64,000 bases of DNA, taken from the NCBI RefSeq assembly GCF_001306115.1, contig NZ_LGCL01000016.1:1-64000 (forward strand), written 5' to 3'. A program made the translations under genes and the position numbers. Below the pieces are notes generated by a model that had not been told where the DNA came from, searched no databases, and saw nothing but the letters and a program-made list of their open reading frames with translations. Source of the stretch: Ornatilinea apprima (GTDB lineage: Bacteria; Chloroflexota; Anaerolineae; Anaerolineales; Anaerolineaceae). How positions within the stretch are numbered: position 1 is the first letter of the stretch; every line of letters starts with the position of its first letter. Positions 52,815-63,306 of this stretch are shown piece by piece.

Positions 52815-54831
52815 ACCAGGCCTGGGTATCCTTCACACCCGCCAGCTGATCATCAGCCAGGTGATTCCAAACGCTACATAGCATCGGTTGATATTCGGGA
52901 TCGCGGTTGAAACTGGCGGCAGAAAGGGCAGAAGCGGTTTCCATATCGCCTGTCCGCGCAAAGGCCTCAATAAAGGAAAGCCATTCTCGGGGGACATTCG
53001 ACGCAGTTTGATCCGGAGCATAACCCGCGGCCAAAGCGTCTCTACCTAACTCTGCCAAGCCTTCCCAATCCTGAACGTGGTAGGCCAGTTCGGCTTTTTC
53101 AAAGTAATAACACCATTCGTGAGTGGGCTCTTCGCCAAATAAATCCGGTGGAGGCTGGCGGTCCTCACCGATTAGAACATGGATCTGGCTTAAATCGGAA
53201 ACGACAATGTAGTCCTTTAAGATATCTGGCAAGTATGGGTGAAGCTGGTCGCGCCTATCGAGCACCCACCAGCAGTTGGAATAAGCAGGGTCATTATGCA
53301 GCACGATGCTGTCGTTGAGCTTGCCGCTAAACGACAGGCTGCGAAAGGTAGAATTGAGATTGGGAGAAGCCTCTTCAGGAAGCTTGCCCAGGTAACGCGG
53401 TTCGAGGGTATATACCCAATAAGCCAGCTTTTTCCAACCTTCCGGCTGGGGGTAAAGCAGATTGACCGCTGAAGACGTTGAAAACAATCCCTGGTTTGGA
53501 AACGGTTCTTTCTGGAAGAACAGGGCTGTGCCTGGTTCAAGGTGTGGAGCGCGCCAGTACAACTGCCAGAAGAAATCCTGCTGGTCAGACCATATCCAGC
53601 GGTATTCATTCAGCATGCGTACCTGGTAGCTGCCCGATACGCCCACCAGCAGCGCGGTCAGCAAAACCGCCTGCCAGCGCGTGCGAGTCAGCCAGATGAT
53701 CAAAGCCACCAGCAGCAGGGCTGCCCCAAACATAGCCGGCAAGGCGAAGCGGTTGGCATGATAATCATCCAAAACTGAGCGGCCCGTGACCCAGGCCGGC
53801 ATACATCCCAACAATATGGTTACCAATCCCAAAGGGATGGCTTGCAAAACCCAGCGATTCTGGTCCGGGCCATCGAGCGCTTTGCTGCGGGTCAAATAAT
53901 AATAGGCACCCATTAAGCCTGCCAGCAGTGCGCCAACCGCCCAAGAAAACCAGCCTGAGGGAACAATATCTGCAGAAATGCCCATGCCCACTGCCGGCGC
54001 CCAGGAACCCAGGATGACATACATTGAGTCCACCAGCACTGTCTCAATCCACTGCGGAAGGGCAGCGATAGGATTTTGGAGCAAACTCTGCAGCATGGTG
54101 ATTTGATGCGGATCGGCGTTGGGCAGTTTGAACAAGAACATACGCCAGTAAACATAAGCAGCGATGAAGAGCAAATAAGGGATATAGACTCGCAAAGATT
54201 TTTTGAAACGCAGAAGAAGTTGGGGCTCTTTTTCAGCGAGGACAAACCAGATGATCAAGGGGCGCAGCAACTCCACGCCCACAAAATATTCGGTAACGGT
54301 TAATTGAACTGCCTGAACCAGCAAGGAGAAAATGGTGAACAGCCAATAGCGGCGCGGATGGCGGAGCGCTTCGATCATGAGTCCCATGGAGACAAAGTAG
54401 AGGGCGTATTGCATGATCTGCTGGTGAAAGGTCACCGCGGCGGCTTGCTGAGTAAAGACGGGGTACACGGCGAAGAGCGCGGCTGCCAGGCTGATTTCAA
54501 AGCGGGCGCGCGGCCACAGGCGGGTGAGGCTCCACCACATCGCGGTTACCCCTGCCCAGCGCAACGCCAGGTTGATGAGCTGCCAGGTAACCCTGCCATT
54601 GCCAAACAACGTCACCAAGAGAATGTGCGTCCAACCCGAGTAGGGGCGGTCGCTGGCGTAATAATCCCAATAGCCCTGCATCCCATAGAGAATGTTGACC
54701 AGGGTTTTGGCCCAATCATCCCAGTAAAACCCCAGGGTTGGGGCCAGAATACCAAAACAAGCCGCGCAAATGCAAAGGAATAAGAGCGGTGAAAATTGAT
54801 CAGAGAACCGTCCGCGAATCTTTTTTAGCAT
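52771..54831 (-). CDS. Polytopic membrane protein of GT-C type
   Basis: This 686-residue protein has an N-terminal span (about 15-35), the extracytoplasmic sequence GFYWDDWAKTLVNILYGM (an acidic pair like the first loop of GT-C glycosyltransferases), and about ten further spans to residue 430. A soluble C-terminal part (about 440-686) contains helices of TPR-like appearance (YYFEKAELAYHVQDWEGLAELG). AAGGGG precedes the ATG. It may transfer sugars from lipid carriers, but no specific family is recognised. Its 3' end overlaps the remnant of the broken HD-GYP gene by 44 bases on the other strand. Confidence 0.75.
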   Translation of the reverse strand: MLKKIRGRFSDQFSPLLFLCICAACFGILAPTLGFYWDDWAKTLVNILYGMQGYWDYYASDRPYSGWTHILLVTLFGNGRVTWQLINLALRWAGVTAMWWSLTRLWPRARFEISLAAALFAVYPVFTQQAAAVTFHQQIMQYALYFVSMGLMIEALRHPRRYWLFTIFSLLVQAVQLTVTEYFVGVELLRPLIIWFVLAEKEPQLLLRFKKSLRVYIPYLLFIAAYVYWRMFLFKLPNADPHQITMLQSLLQNPIAALPQWIETVLVDSMYVILGSWAPAVGMGISADIVPSGWFSWAVGALLAGLMGAYYYLTRSKALDGPDQNRWVLQAIPLGLVTILLGCMPAWVTGRSVLDDYHANRFALPAMFGAALLLVALIIWLTRTRWQAVLLTALLVGVSGSYQVRMLNEYRWIWSDQQDFFWQLYWRAPHLEPGTALFFQKEPFPNQGLFSTSSAVNLLYPQPEGWKKLAYWVYTLEPRYLGKLPEEASPNLNSTFRSLSFSGKLNDSIVLHNDPAYSNCWWVLDRRDQLHPYLPDILKDYIVVSDLSQIHVLIGEDRQPPPDLFGEEPTHEWCYYFEKAELAYHVQDWEGLAELGRDALAAGYAPDQTASNVPREWLSFIEAFARTGDMETASALSAASFNRDPEYQPMLCSVWNHLADDQLAGVKDTQAWSTLGCAQTDPQHHS

Positions 54832-54986
54832 ACATAACCCCTTCTTGGCCTGATCAGAATCTTCACATAGAATCTCTAACTTGTCTATCCGTCTTAAGGC
54901 GGGTCTTTTCGGTTTTCAAGTCGCAAATTCTCCATTCTTCAGCCGCTTTACAAAAGAAGGAGGCGAGGCATAGCCCTGCTTAAACT

Positions 54987-55017
54987 TGAAGCTGCCCGGG
55001 GGTACCAGGCAGCTTCA
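54987..55017 (-). terminator. Hairpin after the E1 gene, distal
   Basis: TGAAGCTGCC (54987-54996) pairs with GGCAGCTTCA (55008-55017) around an 11-base loop. A second, shorter hairpin (GCTCCC with GGGAGC) lies at 55031-55052. Both follow the second dehydrogenase operon. Confidence 0.6.
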
Positions 55018-55075
55018 GCACAATGTAGCAGCTCCCGGGGTCAGGCGGGAGCCTGGAACTACCAATCATGGCGGT

Positions 55076-57535
55076 CTATATTCCCAATTTATTCTGCTCC
55101 AAAATCAGGCCAGCCGCCTGGCGGGTTGACGCTTGATGGCCGGGCAGAGGGAGAATATTCTCATGGATGGCATCGATGATCCATTCCTTTTGCGGGAAGA
55201 AGGCTTCTTCCAGCTCCGCCGGCGGGGTGATCCAATTGCGCGCGCCAACCACCACCACGGGGGCATCCAGGTAATTGAAAGCCAATTGAGAAATGTTTGA
55301 CGCCATGGTGTGCAGGAAGGAACCGCGCTCGCAGGCGTCGGAAGAAAGCAGAATGCGGCCGGTCTTCTTGACCGATTGGACGATCTTTTCGTAGTTCAAA
55401 GGATTGATAAAGCGCGCGTCGATCACCTCGGCGGAAAGGTTATATTTTTCCTGCAAAACCTGGGCAGCTTCCAAAGCACGGTAGAGGGTGGCCCCCACCG
55501 TCAGAAGGGTGAGGTCTTTGCCCGCGCGGCGGATCACCGGCTCGCCCTCTTCCACTTCGTAGTAGTCCACGGGAACGCCGCCTTCCACCAGGGTTTCCGT
55601 CTCGTTGTAGAGGCGCTGGCTTTCAAAGAAGACCACCGGATCGGTGCCGCGCAAGGCCAGGTTGAGCATGCCTTTGGCGTCGTAGGCGGTAGCGGGGAAC
55701 ATCACCTTGAGACCGGGAATGTGCGCCACAATCGAAGACCAGTCCTGTGAATGCTGGGCGCCATACTTGGAACCCACCGAAACGCGCAGCACCAGCGGCA
55801 TTTTGAGCACATTGGAAGACATGGACTGCCACTTGGCCATCTGATTGAAAATCTCGTCGCCAGCGCGGCCCATGAAGTCGCAGTACATCAGTTCAGCTAC
55901 TACGCGCCCGCCAGAGAGGGCGTAGCCCACAGCGGAACCAACAATGGCCGCTTCAGAGATGGGTGAATTGAACAGGCGGTGATACGGCAGCGCCTCGGTC
56001 ATGCCACGGTACACGCCAAACGCGCCGCCCCAATCGCGATTGTCTTCACCGTAGGCCACCATGGTGGGGTCTTCATAGAAGCGGTGCATCATGGCCTCAA
56101 AGAGCGCTTCGGCATAGGTGAGCGCTTTCATTTTGGAGAGCAGCTTGCCGTTTTCCAGGCCAAAGCGGCTTTTGGCGTAGGTTGTTTTGAGACGGCTTTC
56201 CTCTTTGGGTTGCAGCACATCTGGGGTGCGGTCATCAAAGCGATCAACGCGGCCATTGGAGAACATCATTGCGCCGATCTCTTCAGTGTTGCGTAAAAAA
56301 GGAGAATAATCCAATGACGCAGCGGCTTTCAACACCATAAACAGGCGCTCGCGAATGCCAGTGGACAATTCGCTTAGACTCTGTTCAGAGGCATGCTCGT
56401 TTTCCACCAAATATTTTGCATATGCTGCCAGCGCGTCTTGCTCCAGCCACAGATCAACTTCTTCTTTAATACGGTAAGAAGACGGATCTGAAGGAGAATG
56501 GCCAGTGAAGCGATAGGTCAATGTATCCATTAGAACCGGGCCGCGCCCTTCAGCAATGATCTGTTTCTTGCGCTCAATCGCGTCGGCCACCGCCAGGGGG
56601 TTGAAACCGTCGACACGTTCGGCATGCATGGCTTCAGGGTTGACCCCCGCGCCAACGCGCGCCAGCATGCCATAGCCCATGGTCTCACCCTGGGGCTGGC
56701 CACCCATGCCGTAGAAGTTATCCATAAAGTTGAAAATCATCGGCAGGCCGCCGCCTAAATCGGCGTCCCATAAGGTGCGGTACTGGTCCATAGCGGCGAA
56801 CATCATGGCTTCCCACACCGGGCCGCAGCCCAGCGAGGCGTCGCCGATGTTGGCGATCACCACACCCGGCTTGCGGTTGACGCGCTTGTAGAGCGCCGCG
56901 CCAGTGGCAATATCGGCCGAACCGCCCACAATCGCGTTGTTGGGCATCACGCCAAAGGGCGGGAAGAAGGTGTGCATCGAACCGCCCATCCCCTTGTTAA
57001 AGCCGGTCTCGCGGCCAAAGATCTCGGCCAGCGCGCCGTAGAGCAGGTAAGTGATCGCCAGCTCTTTAACGCTGCCGTTGCGCCAACCCATTTTCTCAAC
57101 CACGCGCAGCGCGCTGCCGCCCATGTATGATTCCATGATGCCCATCAGGTCGCTGTCATTCAGCTTGGCAATCGCCGAAAGCGACTTGGCCAAAATCTCG
57201 CCGTGGCTGCGGTGCGAGCCAAAGATGAAGTCGTGCGGCTCCAGGTTGTATGCCTGGCCCACCGCGGCCGATTCCTGGCCGATGGAAAGATGGGCAGGGC
57301 CTTTATAGGTGAAGACAAAACCGTTATACGCGCCCTCTTTTTTGATTTTATCGAGCATGGTTTCAAACTCGCGAATAATGACCATGTCGCGATAGATGCG
57401 CACCAGATTGTCGCGGCCGTATTTTTTCGCCTCGGCTGCGGGGTTGGATGCATAAGCGTTAACCGGAATCTGCGGGAAGGAGATGGCGCCGCTTTTGCGC
57501 ATTTCTTTGGGATCAATCACAAAACATTTCGGCAT
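55076..57535 (-). CDS. Fused E1 alpha-beta 2-oxoacid dehydrogenase
   Basis: In this 819-residue protein the first half is an E1alpha: [31 protein letters not shown] and the thiamine diphosphate motif [20 protein letters not shown]...IFNFMDN. The second half is an E1beta: [42 protein letters not shown] and [26 protein letters not shown]. The fusion is known in the 2-oxoisovalerate/2-oxoacid E1 group, but this one is longer than most such fusions. It decarboxylates a 2-oxoacid and acylates the partner E2 encoded 17 bases upstream. GAGGA precedes the ATG. The substrate is uncertain: branched-chain oxoacids, pyruvate or another. Confidence 0.9.
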   Translation of the reverse strand: MPKCFVIDPKEMRKSGAISFPQIPVNAYASNPAAEAKKYGRDNLVRIYRDMVIIREFETMLDKIKKEGAYNGFVFTYKGPAHLSIGQESAAVGQAYNLEPHDFIFGSHRSHGEILAKSLSAIAKLNDSDLMGIMESYMGGSALRVVEKMGWRNGSVKELAITYLLYGALAEIFGRETGFNKGMGGSMHTFFPPFGVMPNNAIVGGSADIATGAALYKRVNRKPGVVIANIGDASLGCGPVWEAMMFAAMDQYRTLWDADLGGGLPMIFNFMDNFYGMGGQPQGETMGYGMLARVGAGVNPEAMHAERVDGFNPLAVADAIERKKQIIAEGRGPVLMDTLTYRFTGHSPSDPSSYRIKEEVDLWLEQDALAAYAKYLVENEHASEQSLSELSTGIRERLFMVLKAAASLDYSPFLRNTEEIGAMMFSNGRVDRFDDRTPDVLQPKEESRLKTTYAKSRFGLENGKLLSKMKALTYAEALFEAMMHRFYEDPTMVAYGEDNRDWGGAFGVYRGMTEALPYHRLFNSPISEAAIVGSAVGYALSGGRVVAELMYCDFMGRAGDEIFNQMAKWQSMSSNVLKMPLVLRVSVGSKYGAQHSQDWSSIVAHIPGLKVMFPATAYDAKGMLNLALRGTDPVVFFESQRLYNETETLVEGGVPVDYYEVEEGEPVIRRAGKDLTLLTVGATLYRALEAAQVLQEKYNLSAEVIDARFINPLNYEKIVQSVKKTGRILLSSDACERGSFLHTMASNISQLAFNYLDAPVVVVGARNWITPPAELEEAFFPQKEWIIDAIHENILPLPGHQASTRQAAGLILEQNKLGI

Positions 57536-57552
57536 GATGAAATCCTCGTTTT

Positions 57553-58902
57553 TTATTGGGCTAATAAAAGATCAATATGGGTAACCGCTTCCACAACTGC
57601 TTGTAGGAAGCGCGCGCTGGGAGCCCCATCCACCCACTGGTGGTTCACCGTCAGCGAGAAGGAGATATGGTCGATGAACTCGACCGCGCCGCCTACCCGC
57701 ACGGGTTTCAGCTGAATGGTATTGACACCCAGAATGGCTACCTGAGGCGGGTTGAGAATGGGGGTAAAGCTCTCAATTCCCAGGCCGCCCAGGTTGGTAA
57801 CGGTGAAGGTTCCGCCGCTCAGATTGTCAGGAGAGACTTCACCGGTCTGGCAGGCAGCCGCCAGGCGGTTGGCCTGCGCCGAGATCTGCGCTGGGCTGAG
57901 GGTGTGAGCGTTACGAATGACCGGCACGGTCAGGCCACGCGGTGTGTCTACAGCAAAGGCCAGATGGACGTTCTTGAAGCGCCGGATCTGGTTCTCTACC
58001 AGGTGGGCATTGATATCCGGGAAGTCCAAGAGCACGCGCGACACGGCAAACATCACCAGATCATTGATGGTTACTTTGCGCAAGCCGTAGCTTTCGGGGC
58101 TGTCTTTATAGCGACGGCGCAAAGCCAGCAAGGCGCGGGCATCGGCGGAGGCATTAAAGGTGAGCTGCGCGGTGGTTAGCACCGAATCCATCATGCGCTC
58201 GGCAATCAGCTTGCGCATACCTTTGAGGGGGATGACGTCATACTCCGGCTCTTCGGCAACAGGCTGCGCGGAGCTTTGCCCCGGCGTAGCGGGAAGCAGG
58301 TCTTTGGACATGATGCGCCCGCGCGGACCACTGCCCTGCTCTGGCAGGTTGAAGTCGCCATTTTCAAGCATGGCTTTGGCCACCGGCGAGAGGGTAGGCT
58401 GGCTCTGCAGGGCGGCAAGGATATCGCGCTCAATGATGCGCCCCTGGGGTCCGCTGCCAGTCAATTGGCGGTAGTCCACATTTTTGGTTTTTGCCAGTTC
58501 ACGCGCGCGGGGAGAGATAAAAATCTCCGAGGCAGTTTCGGCTGGTGGAGCAGGAGGCAGGGCCGCCGCGGGAAGATCAAGAGCCGCGGGTTGGTTTGCA
58601 GGGACTAAATCGGCGTCCGCTGGCTGCGATCCGCCGCGTGGGTCGAAGGAGGAGAAATCCTCTCCGGGCTGGCCCACCACAGCAATGTTGACCATCACCG
58701 GAATTTCATCGCCGGGCTGGTAGAAAAGCGCCAAAAGCGTTCCATCCGCGGTGCTTTCCACATCCATCACGGCTTTGTCGGTTTCCACCTCGCACAGCGA
58801 TTCTCCTTGCGCTACCACCTCGCCCACCTGTTTCTTCCAGGCAGTGAGGATGACCGTTTCGACCGAGTTGCCCTGTTTGGGCATAATCACAGGTTTTGCC
58901 AT
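57553..58902 (-). CDS. 2-oxoacid dehydrogenase E2 with two subunit-binding domains
   Basis: This 449-residue protein has a lipoyl domain (lysine in [12 protein letters not shown]), a linker, and two subunit-binding domains: [20 protein letters not shown]...GRIIERDI and [19 protein letters not shown]...GRIMSKDL. The catalytic domain ends with [16 protein letters not shown], where the usual DHRxxDG reads NHQWVDG; the histidine and the last Asp are kept. It takes acyl groups from the fused E1 encoded downstream. GAGGTG lies before the ATG at 58902. The gene starts 37 bases after the DeoR regulator gene, so they are probably one operon. No E3 gene is present. Confidence 0.9.
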   Translation of the reverse strand: MAKPVIMPKQGNSVETVILTAWKKQVGEVVAQGESLCEVETDKAVMDVESTADGTLLALFYQPGDEIPVMVNIAVVGQPGEDFSSFDPRGGSQPADADLVPANQPAALDLPAAALPPAPPAETASEIFISPRARELAKTKNVDYRQLTGSGPQGRIIERDILAALQSQPTLSPVAKAMLENGDFNLPEQGSGPRGRIMSKDLLPATPGQSSAQPVAEEPEYDVIPLKGMRKLIAERMMDSVLTTAQLTFNASADARALLALRRRYKDSPESYGLRKVTINDLVMFAVSRVLLDFPDINAHLVENQIRRFKNVHLAFAVDTPRGLTVPVIRNAHTLSPAQISAQANRLAAACQTGEVSPDNLSGGTFTVTNLGGLGIESFTPILNPPQVAILGVNTIQLKPVRVGGAVEFIDHISFSLTVNHQWVDGAPSARFLQAVVEAVTHIDLLLAQ

Positions 58903-58939
58903 AAAGATTTCACCTCAATAAAGAATTTTCCTTGCCAAA

Positions 58940-59722
58940 TCAGACAGAAACCACCTCAACACCCTCCATGCGGGCGCGCGCCACCAGTTCGGCGGGAGCG
59001 TTGGTGTCGGTAACAATCACTCGCACGGAAGAAAAAGTGGCAAAGGAAGACAGCCCCACCCGGCCCCATTTACTGGCATCCAGCACAGCGATGACCATGC
59101 GGCACTTCGCGACCAGCAGGCGCTTGACTTCAGCCTCATCCGCGGAAACATCGGTGAGGCCTTCAACAAAATCGATGCCGTGCGCTCCGAAGAATCCTTT
59201 TTGAATGTTGTAGCGGGCAAGCACGTCCAGATTTTCACCGCCTACCAGCGAGGCCGTGTCGCGGCGCAAGCGGCCCCCGGTCATCACCACGGTAATTTCA
59301 GGGGCATCCATCAGCTCTTGCGCCACAGCAATACAGTTGGTAAGCACAGTCAAATTGCGGCGGTTTTTGAGGTGAGGAGCAATCGCCAGCGCGGTGCTGC
59401 TAGAGTCGAGGAAGATGGAATCACCATCCTGAACCAGCTGCGCGGCGGCCTGACCAATGCGGCTTTTCTCACTGGCCTTGCGCTCGCGGCGCGATGTGAG
59501 GGTAATATCCACCAGCGCGGGGTCCGCTTTCAACGCCCCGCCGTGCGTGCGAATGAGCAGACCGCTGTCGGCTAATGCCTGCAGATCGGCGCGGATGGTT
59601 ACCTCTGAAACGGAAAAAACGGTGCTGAGATCGGTTACCGAAACTTTTCCCTGCAGGTCCAGAAGGCGCAGAATATTCTGCCGCCGTTCTTCCATGTAGA
59701 GGTCTTTTGAGATAGTCAACAC
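58940..59722 (-). CDS. DeoR/GlpR-family transcriptional regulator
   Basis: This protein of up to 260 residues has a DeoR helix-turn-helix ([40 protein letters not shown]) and a DeoRC domain ([44 protein letters not shown]). The start could be GTG 59722 (GGAG five bases upstream) or ATG 59695 ([12 protein letters not shown], typical of the family, but weaker site). It leads the E2-E1 operon. A strong sigma70 promoter and tandem TACTTTCGAT repeats just upstream make it a likely autoregulated repressor of that operon. Confidence 0.92.
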   Translation of the reverse strand: MLTISKDLYMEERRQNILRLLDLQGKVSVTDLSTVFSVSEVTIRADLQALADSGLLIRTHGGALKADPALVDITLTSRRERKASEKSRIGQAAAQLVQDGDSIFLDSSSTALAIAPHLKNRRNLTVLTNCIAVAQELMDAPEITVVMTGGRLRRDTASLVGGENLDVLARYNIQKGFFGAHGIDFVEGLTDVSADEAEVKRLLVAKCRMVIAVLDASKWGRVGLSSFATFSSVRVIVTDTNAPAELVARARMEGVEVVSV

Positions 59723-59750
59723 GAATCTCCAAACTTTGTTTAATTACATT

Positions 59751-59770
59751 TACTTTCGATTACTTTCGAT
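59751..59770. promoter_or_regulatory. Tandem operator TACTTTCGAT x2
   Basis: Two exact copies of TACTTTCGAT lie directly adjacent (59751-59760 and 59761-59770), overlapping the transcription start and the edge of the -10 box. TTTCG half-sites are common in DeoR-family operators. Confidence 0.7.
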
Positions 59771-59797
59771 TATAAGAAAAGAAAGACCCTGAGTCAA
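59769..59797 (-). promoter_or_regulatory. Sigma70 promoter of the DeoR-E2-E1 operon
   Basis: On the minus strand, TTGACT and TATAAT are separated by exactly 17 bases. The -35 lies inside the recD2 terminator hairpin, so the two elements share sequence. Confidence 0.75.
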
Positions 59798-59807
59798 TCA
59801 GTCAGGG
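59770..59807 (-). terminator. Terminator of recD2
   Basis: CCCTGA (59787-59792) pairs with TCAGGG (59802-59807), followed on the minus strand by TCTTTCTTTTCTTA. It lies 48 bases beyond the stop of the recD2 gene. Confidence 0.65.
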
Positions 59808-59854
59808 GCTGATCATTTGAACAATTGAAAACCGGAAAGGAAAGCGCCGACCGG

Positions 59855-62059
59855 CTAGCGGGTCTGTTTGACGCGCAGGCGGCTGGCCAGGCGCGTGTTG
59901 CGCCGGGCGATCTGATTGTTCTTGACTGCCCGCGCGATGGCGCGCTTACTGCCCACCAGCACCACCATTTTGCGCGCGCGGGTAACGCCGGTGTAGAGCA
60001 GGTTACGCTGCAGCATCATATAATGCTGCATCAAGATGGGGATCACCACCACCGGAAACTCGGAACCCTGCGATTTATGAATACTGACCGCGTAGGCATG
60101 CGTCAACTCGTCCAATTGAGAATACTCGCATGGCACAAGGCGCCCTTCAAAATCCAGGCTGAGCGCCTGATTTTCCAGGTCAATTTGCTGGATGACGCCC
60201 ATATCGCCGTTGAATATTTTGCGCTCGTAATCGTTGCGCATCTGCATTACCCGGTCGCCCTCACGAAACACACGCCCGCCCTGGCGATACTCGGTTCGCG
60301 AGGCGGAAGGCGGGTTGAGTTCGTTCTGCAGGCGGCGGTTAAGCTCACTGACACCGGTATCGCCGCGGTGCATGGGGCTGAGCACCTGGATGTCGGTTTG
60401 GGGGTTGAAACCGAACTTACTTTTGATACGGGTGGTGGTCAGTTCCACCACACGGTCTGCCGCTTTTTCGGCGTCCTCTTCAGGAAAGAGGAAAAAGTCC
60501 TTCGACTGGGTGCTGAACTGCGGAAATTCGCCCTGGTTAATGCGGTGGGCGTTAACGATGATGTAGCTGTCTTCGCTCTGGCGGAAAATCGTGTCCAGGC
60601 GGGTCACCGGAATCTCGCCGCAGTCGATCATGTCGCGCAGCACGTTGCCCGGCCCCACCGAAGGAAGCTGGTCCACATCCCCCACAAAGACCAGATGGCT
60701 GCCGGTCTCTATCGCGCTGAGCAGATGATTGAGCAGCAGAATATCCACCATGGAGGTTTCATCAATGATGATCATATCCGCGTCCAGCGGGTTTTCCTGG
60801 TCGCGCACAAAAGCATCGCTGGAAGTGGGAGAGTATTCGAGCAGGCGGTGGATCGTTTTGGCCTCCAGGCCGGTGGCCTCGCTGAGTCGTTTGGCGGCGC
60901 GCCCGGTGGGGGCGGCCAGCAATACTGAACAATAGCGCTCTTTAAGCAATTGAATGATGCTGAAAGTGATGGTGCTTTTTCCGGTGCCGGGACCACCGGT
61001 CAGCACGCTGACTTTTTCGGTCAGAGCCATGCGCACAGCCAGCTTTTGCTGCTCGGTGAGCTGGAATGAACTGACCTTATCCAGAGCGTTAAAGGCCAGC
61101 GGCCAGTTGATGGTTTTGAACACCGCCAACCGGTCGCGCGCATCGGTCTGAATGCGGCGCAGCTTGCCCGCCGCGCCGACCTCGGCGTAATGGAAAGGCG
61201 GCAAATACAGGGCTTCTTCCTCCAAAATCAGATCGCCCTGCGCCACCAGCAGGTCCACCTGAGGTTCACATAATGCCGCCTCAATTTCCAGCAGCCCCGC
61301 GGCGGCGTTCAACAGCTGCCCGCGCTCAGCGTAGCAATGTCCCTCGCCCGAAAGCTTCCCCAGCGCGAACAACAGCCCGGCCTGAATACGGCTGGGAGCG
61401 TCTTCGGCGATGCCCAACTGGCGGGCGATTTTATCGGCGGTCTTAAAGCCAATGCCGTAAATGTCCCGCGCCAGGCGGTAAGGATCTGTGCGCACCACCT
61501 GAATGGCGTTCTGGCCGTACTGCTTATAGATTTTGACCGCCAGGCTGGTGCTGACCCCGTTGGACTGCAGGAACAACATGATTTCTTTGATCTGCTTCTG
61601 CTCTTCCCAGGCCTTCAGGATCATTTCAACGCGTTTTTCGCCAATACCGGCTACTTCCAACAGGCGCTGCGGCGCGGATTCAATCACTTCGAGGGTCTCA
61701 ATGCCAAACGCGTCAACGATGCGCCCGGCGTTGACCGGCCCGATGCCCTTGATCAGCCCCGACCCCAGGTACTTGCGCAAGCCCTCCACGGTGGCCGGCA
61801 TGGTCACTTCAAAAGAGCGCACCTCAAATTGGCGGCCGTATTGAACATGGTTGATCCACATGCCTTGCAGGCGCAGCGATTCGCCCACATTCGCGCCGGT
61901 GAGCGTGCCCACCACGGTGATCTCTTGCGATTTACCACGCGGAATCAGTTTTGCAATGGTATAGCCGTTTTCTTCATTCTGGTAGGTGATGCGCTCTAAC
62001 ACCCCTTCCAATTGCTGGGTGAGGAGTGAAGGAGACGCGGACCGGTTTTGAGCAGGCAT
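59855..62059 (-). CDS. recD2: RecD2-type ATP-dependent DNA helicase
   Basis: This protein of about 734 residues has the long N-terminal extension of RecD2, with OB-like and tandem helix-hairpin-helix regions (LGSGLIKGIGPVNAGRIVDAFG and VAGIGEKRVEMIL, about 90-150). A superfamily 1B helicase core follows: VLTGGPGTGKSTITF (Walker A), DMIIIDETSMVD (Walker B), GDVDQLPSVGPGNVL (motif III) and YAVSIHKSQGSEFPVVVIPI (motif V). It unwinds DNA 5' to 3' outside the RecBCD complex in organisms without RecBC. I chose ATG 62059; TTG 62065 is also possible. No obvious operon. Confidence 0.93.
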   Translation of the reverse strand: MPAQNRSASPSLLTQQLEGVLERITYQNEENGYTIAKLIPRGKSQEITVVGTLTGANVGESLRLQGMWINHVQYGRQFEVRSFEVTMPATVEGLRKYLGSGLIKGIGPVNAGRIVDAFGIETLEVIESAPQRLLEVAGIGEKRVEMILKAWEEQKQIKEIMLFLQSNGVSTSLAVKIYKQYGQNAIQVVRTDPYRLARDIYGIGFKTADKIARQLGIAEDAPSRIQAGLLFALGKLSGEGHCYAERGQLLNAAAGLLEIEAALCEPQVDLLVAQGDLILEEEALYLPPFHYAEVGAAGKLRRIQTDARDRLAVFKTINWPLAFNALDKVSSFQLTEQQKLAVRMALTEKVSVLTGGPGTGKSTITFSIIQLLKERYCSVLLAAPTGRAAKRLSEATGLEAKTIHRLLEYSPTSSDAFVRDQENPLDADMIIIDETSMVDILLLNHLLSAIETGSHLVFVGDVDQLPSVGPGNVLRDMIDCGEIPVTRLDTIFRQSEDSYIIVNAHRINQGEFPQFSTQSKDFFLFPEEDAEKAADRVVELTTTRIKSKFGFNPQTDIQVLSPMHRGDTGVSELNRRLQNELNPPSASRTEYRQGGRVFREGDRVMQMRNDYERKIFNGDMGVIQQIDLENQALSLDFEGRLVPCEYSQLDELTHAYAVSIHKSQGSEFPVVVIPILMQHYMMLQRNLLYTGVTRARKMVVLVGSKRAIARAVKNNQIARRNTRLASRLRVKQTR

Positions 62060-62153
62060 ATTCAAATGTTACCATATTGCCGCCCGGCGCGCCTCGGATC
62101 AGTAATCGATGAGCGGGCTTGAGATATAGTGGTTGAAAGGAACAATGGATAGA

Positions 62154-62187
62154 AAAATCAGGCCTCAAAAAGAGAGCCTGATTTTCT
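62154..62187 (-). terminator. Terminator after the Gln-rich protein gene
   Basis: AAAATCAGGC (62154-62163) pairs with GCCTGATTTT (62176-62185), with a T tract on the minus strand. It follows the gene ending at 62226. Confidence 0.75.
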
Positions 62188-62225
62188 CATCCATTATTTG
62201 CTTTGAAGCAAAGTTCCCGTTTATC

Positions 62226-63302
62226 TTACTTGCCCTTCTTCGGTCCGGGGTCAGAACTGCCGGAGGAAGAGTCATTATCCTGATTTTGCTGCTGCGATTG
62301 GTCTTGCTGCGGCTGTTCCTGCTGCTGATCCTGGTTTTGCTGCTGAGATTGATCTTGCTGCTGGGTCTGTTGCTGCTGTTGAACCGGATCGCAGTCTGGC
62401 TGATCGGCCGGGCAAACTCCCGCAGGTTCACCTGATTGATTTTGGTTCTGCGGGCCGTTGCCTTCTTGCAGGGGTTCGGCTTGCGGGCCTGGGCCGGGCT
62501 GCGGCGCTTCGGGAGAGGTTTCCGGCTGGTTCATCTGCTGTTGGTTCTGCTGTTGCTGTTGGTTCTGCTGCTGCGTCTGAACTGGTTGTTCGGTCTCAAC
62601 CCCTGCCAGGCGAAGCTGCTCGCGCACCATCTCGCGTACCTGTAAAAGAAGCGCGGTTTCAGGAGCACCTTCCGCTACAGAAAGCTGCTGCATCAGGCGA
62701 TCTTGTGTGCGCAACTGCTCACGAATTTGCAGTTGATCCTCTTCGGATAGATTCAGACGGGTCATCAATTGGAGCGACTCGTCCACATGCAGCCGCAGAC
62801 GTTGCACCACAGCTTCGTCCACAGGCTGTTGGCTTAATTGCTGTGCCTGCAGTTCTTCCAGGCGTCGGTTGGCAAACTCCACCGCCAATTGCAGTTGCTG
62901 CGTTTCGGAAGTAGCCATATCGTAGCGAACATCTTCACTCCAGATTTTCACCGGATAAAGGAATTCATCCGGCTGGCTGGTTTGAGAAGCATACACAGTA
63001 GCGCCGCCGCCGCCAGCCAAAACAGTTAATGCCAATACAATGGCCAGGCCAATTTGAGCAATCATCGGTAAAGGCTCCTTTCGTAATCCAAACAATGTGC
63101 TGAAGGTTCTTTTCTGCTTACTAAGACGCAAATCAGCAGATTTGGATACGGGCAAACTGGCACGAATTTTGGCAGCTTGCGCCAAAAAGCGCTCCCGGCC
63201 GGCCTTCACGGCGTGTGGCTGGCGCGGCGGGACCTCTCGCAGCGGGGTGAGTCGTTCAAAAATTTCTTGTTCCAGCTCATCATGCATTTTTTGGCGTTCC
63301 AT
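62226..63302 (-). CDS. Gln-rich DUF5667-like membrane protein, possible anti-sigma
   Basis: This 358-residue protein has a cytoplasmic N-terminus of about 77 residues, one membrane span (MIAQIGLAIVLALTVLAGGG) and an outside domain beginning SQPDEFLYPVKIWSEDVRYDMATSETQQLQLAVEFANRRLEELQ, typical of DUF5667. The last 120 residues are nearly all Gln, Asn, Pro and Asp, with a CPADQPDC segment. DUF5667 proteins often lie next to ECF sigma factors, and here the sigma gene ends four bases upstream, so it may control that sigma factor. AAAGG precedes the ATG. Confidence 0.8.
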   Translation of the reverse strand: MERQKMHDELEQEIFERLTPLREVPPRQPHAVKAGRERFLAQAAKIRASLPVSKSADLRLSKQKRTFSTLFGLRKEPLPMIAQIGLAIVLALTVLAGGGGATVYASQTSQPDEFLYPVKIWSEDVRYDMATSETQQLQLAVEFANRRLEELQAQQLSQQPVDEAVVQRLRLHVDESLQLMTRLNLSEEDQLQIREQLRTQDRLMQQLSVAEGAPETALLLQVREMVREQLRLAGVETEQPVQTQQQNQQQQQNQQQMNQPETSPEAPQPGPGPQAEPLQEGNGPQNQNQSGEPAGVCPADQPDCDPVQQQQQTQQQDQSQQQNQDQQQEQPQQDQSQQQNQDNDSSSGSSDPGPKKGK

Positions 63303-63306
63303 TTCA

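Noticed and set aside
59825-60928. Long plus-strand frame antisense to recD2
   Set aside because: The recD2 frame has all helicase motifs; the antisense frame is His/Gln/Val-rich, as expected from a shadow of a GC-rich gene.
62280-62600. Repeated CTG/TTG triplets resembling a simple tandem repeat or CRISPR-like array
   Set aside because: They are the codons of the Gln-rich tail of the gene at 62226-63302; there are no spacers of constant length.
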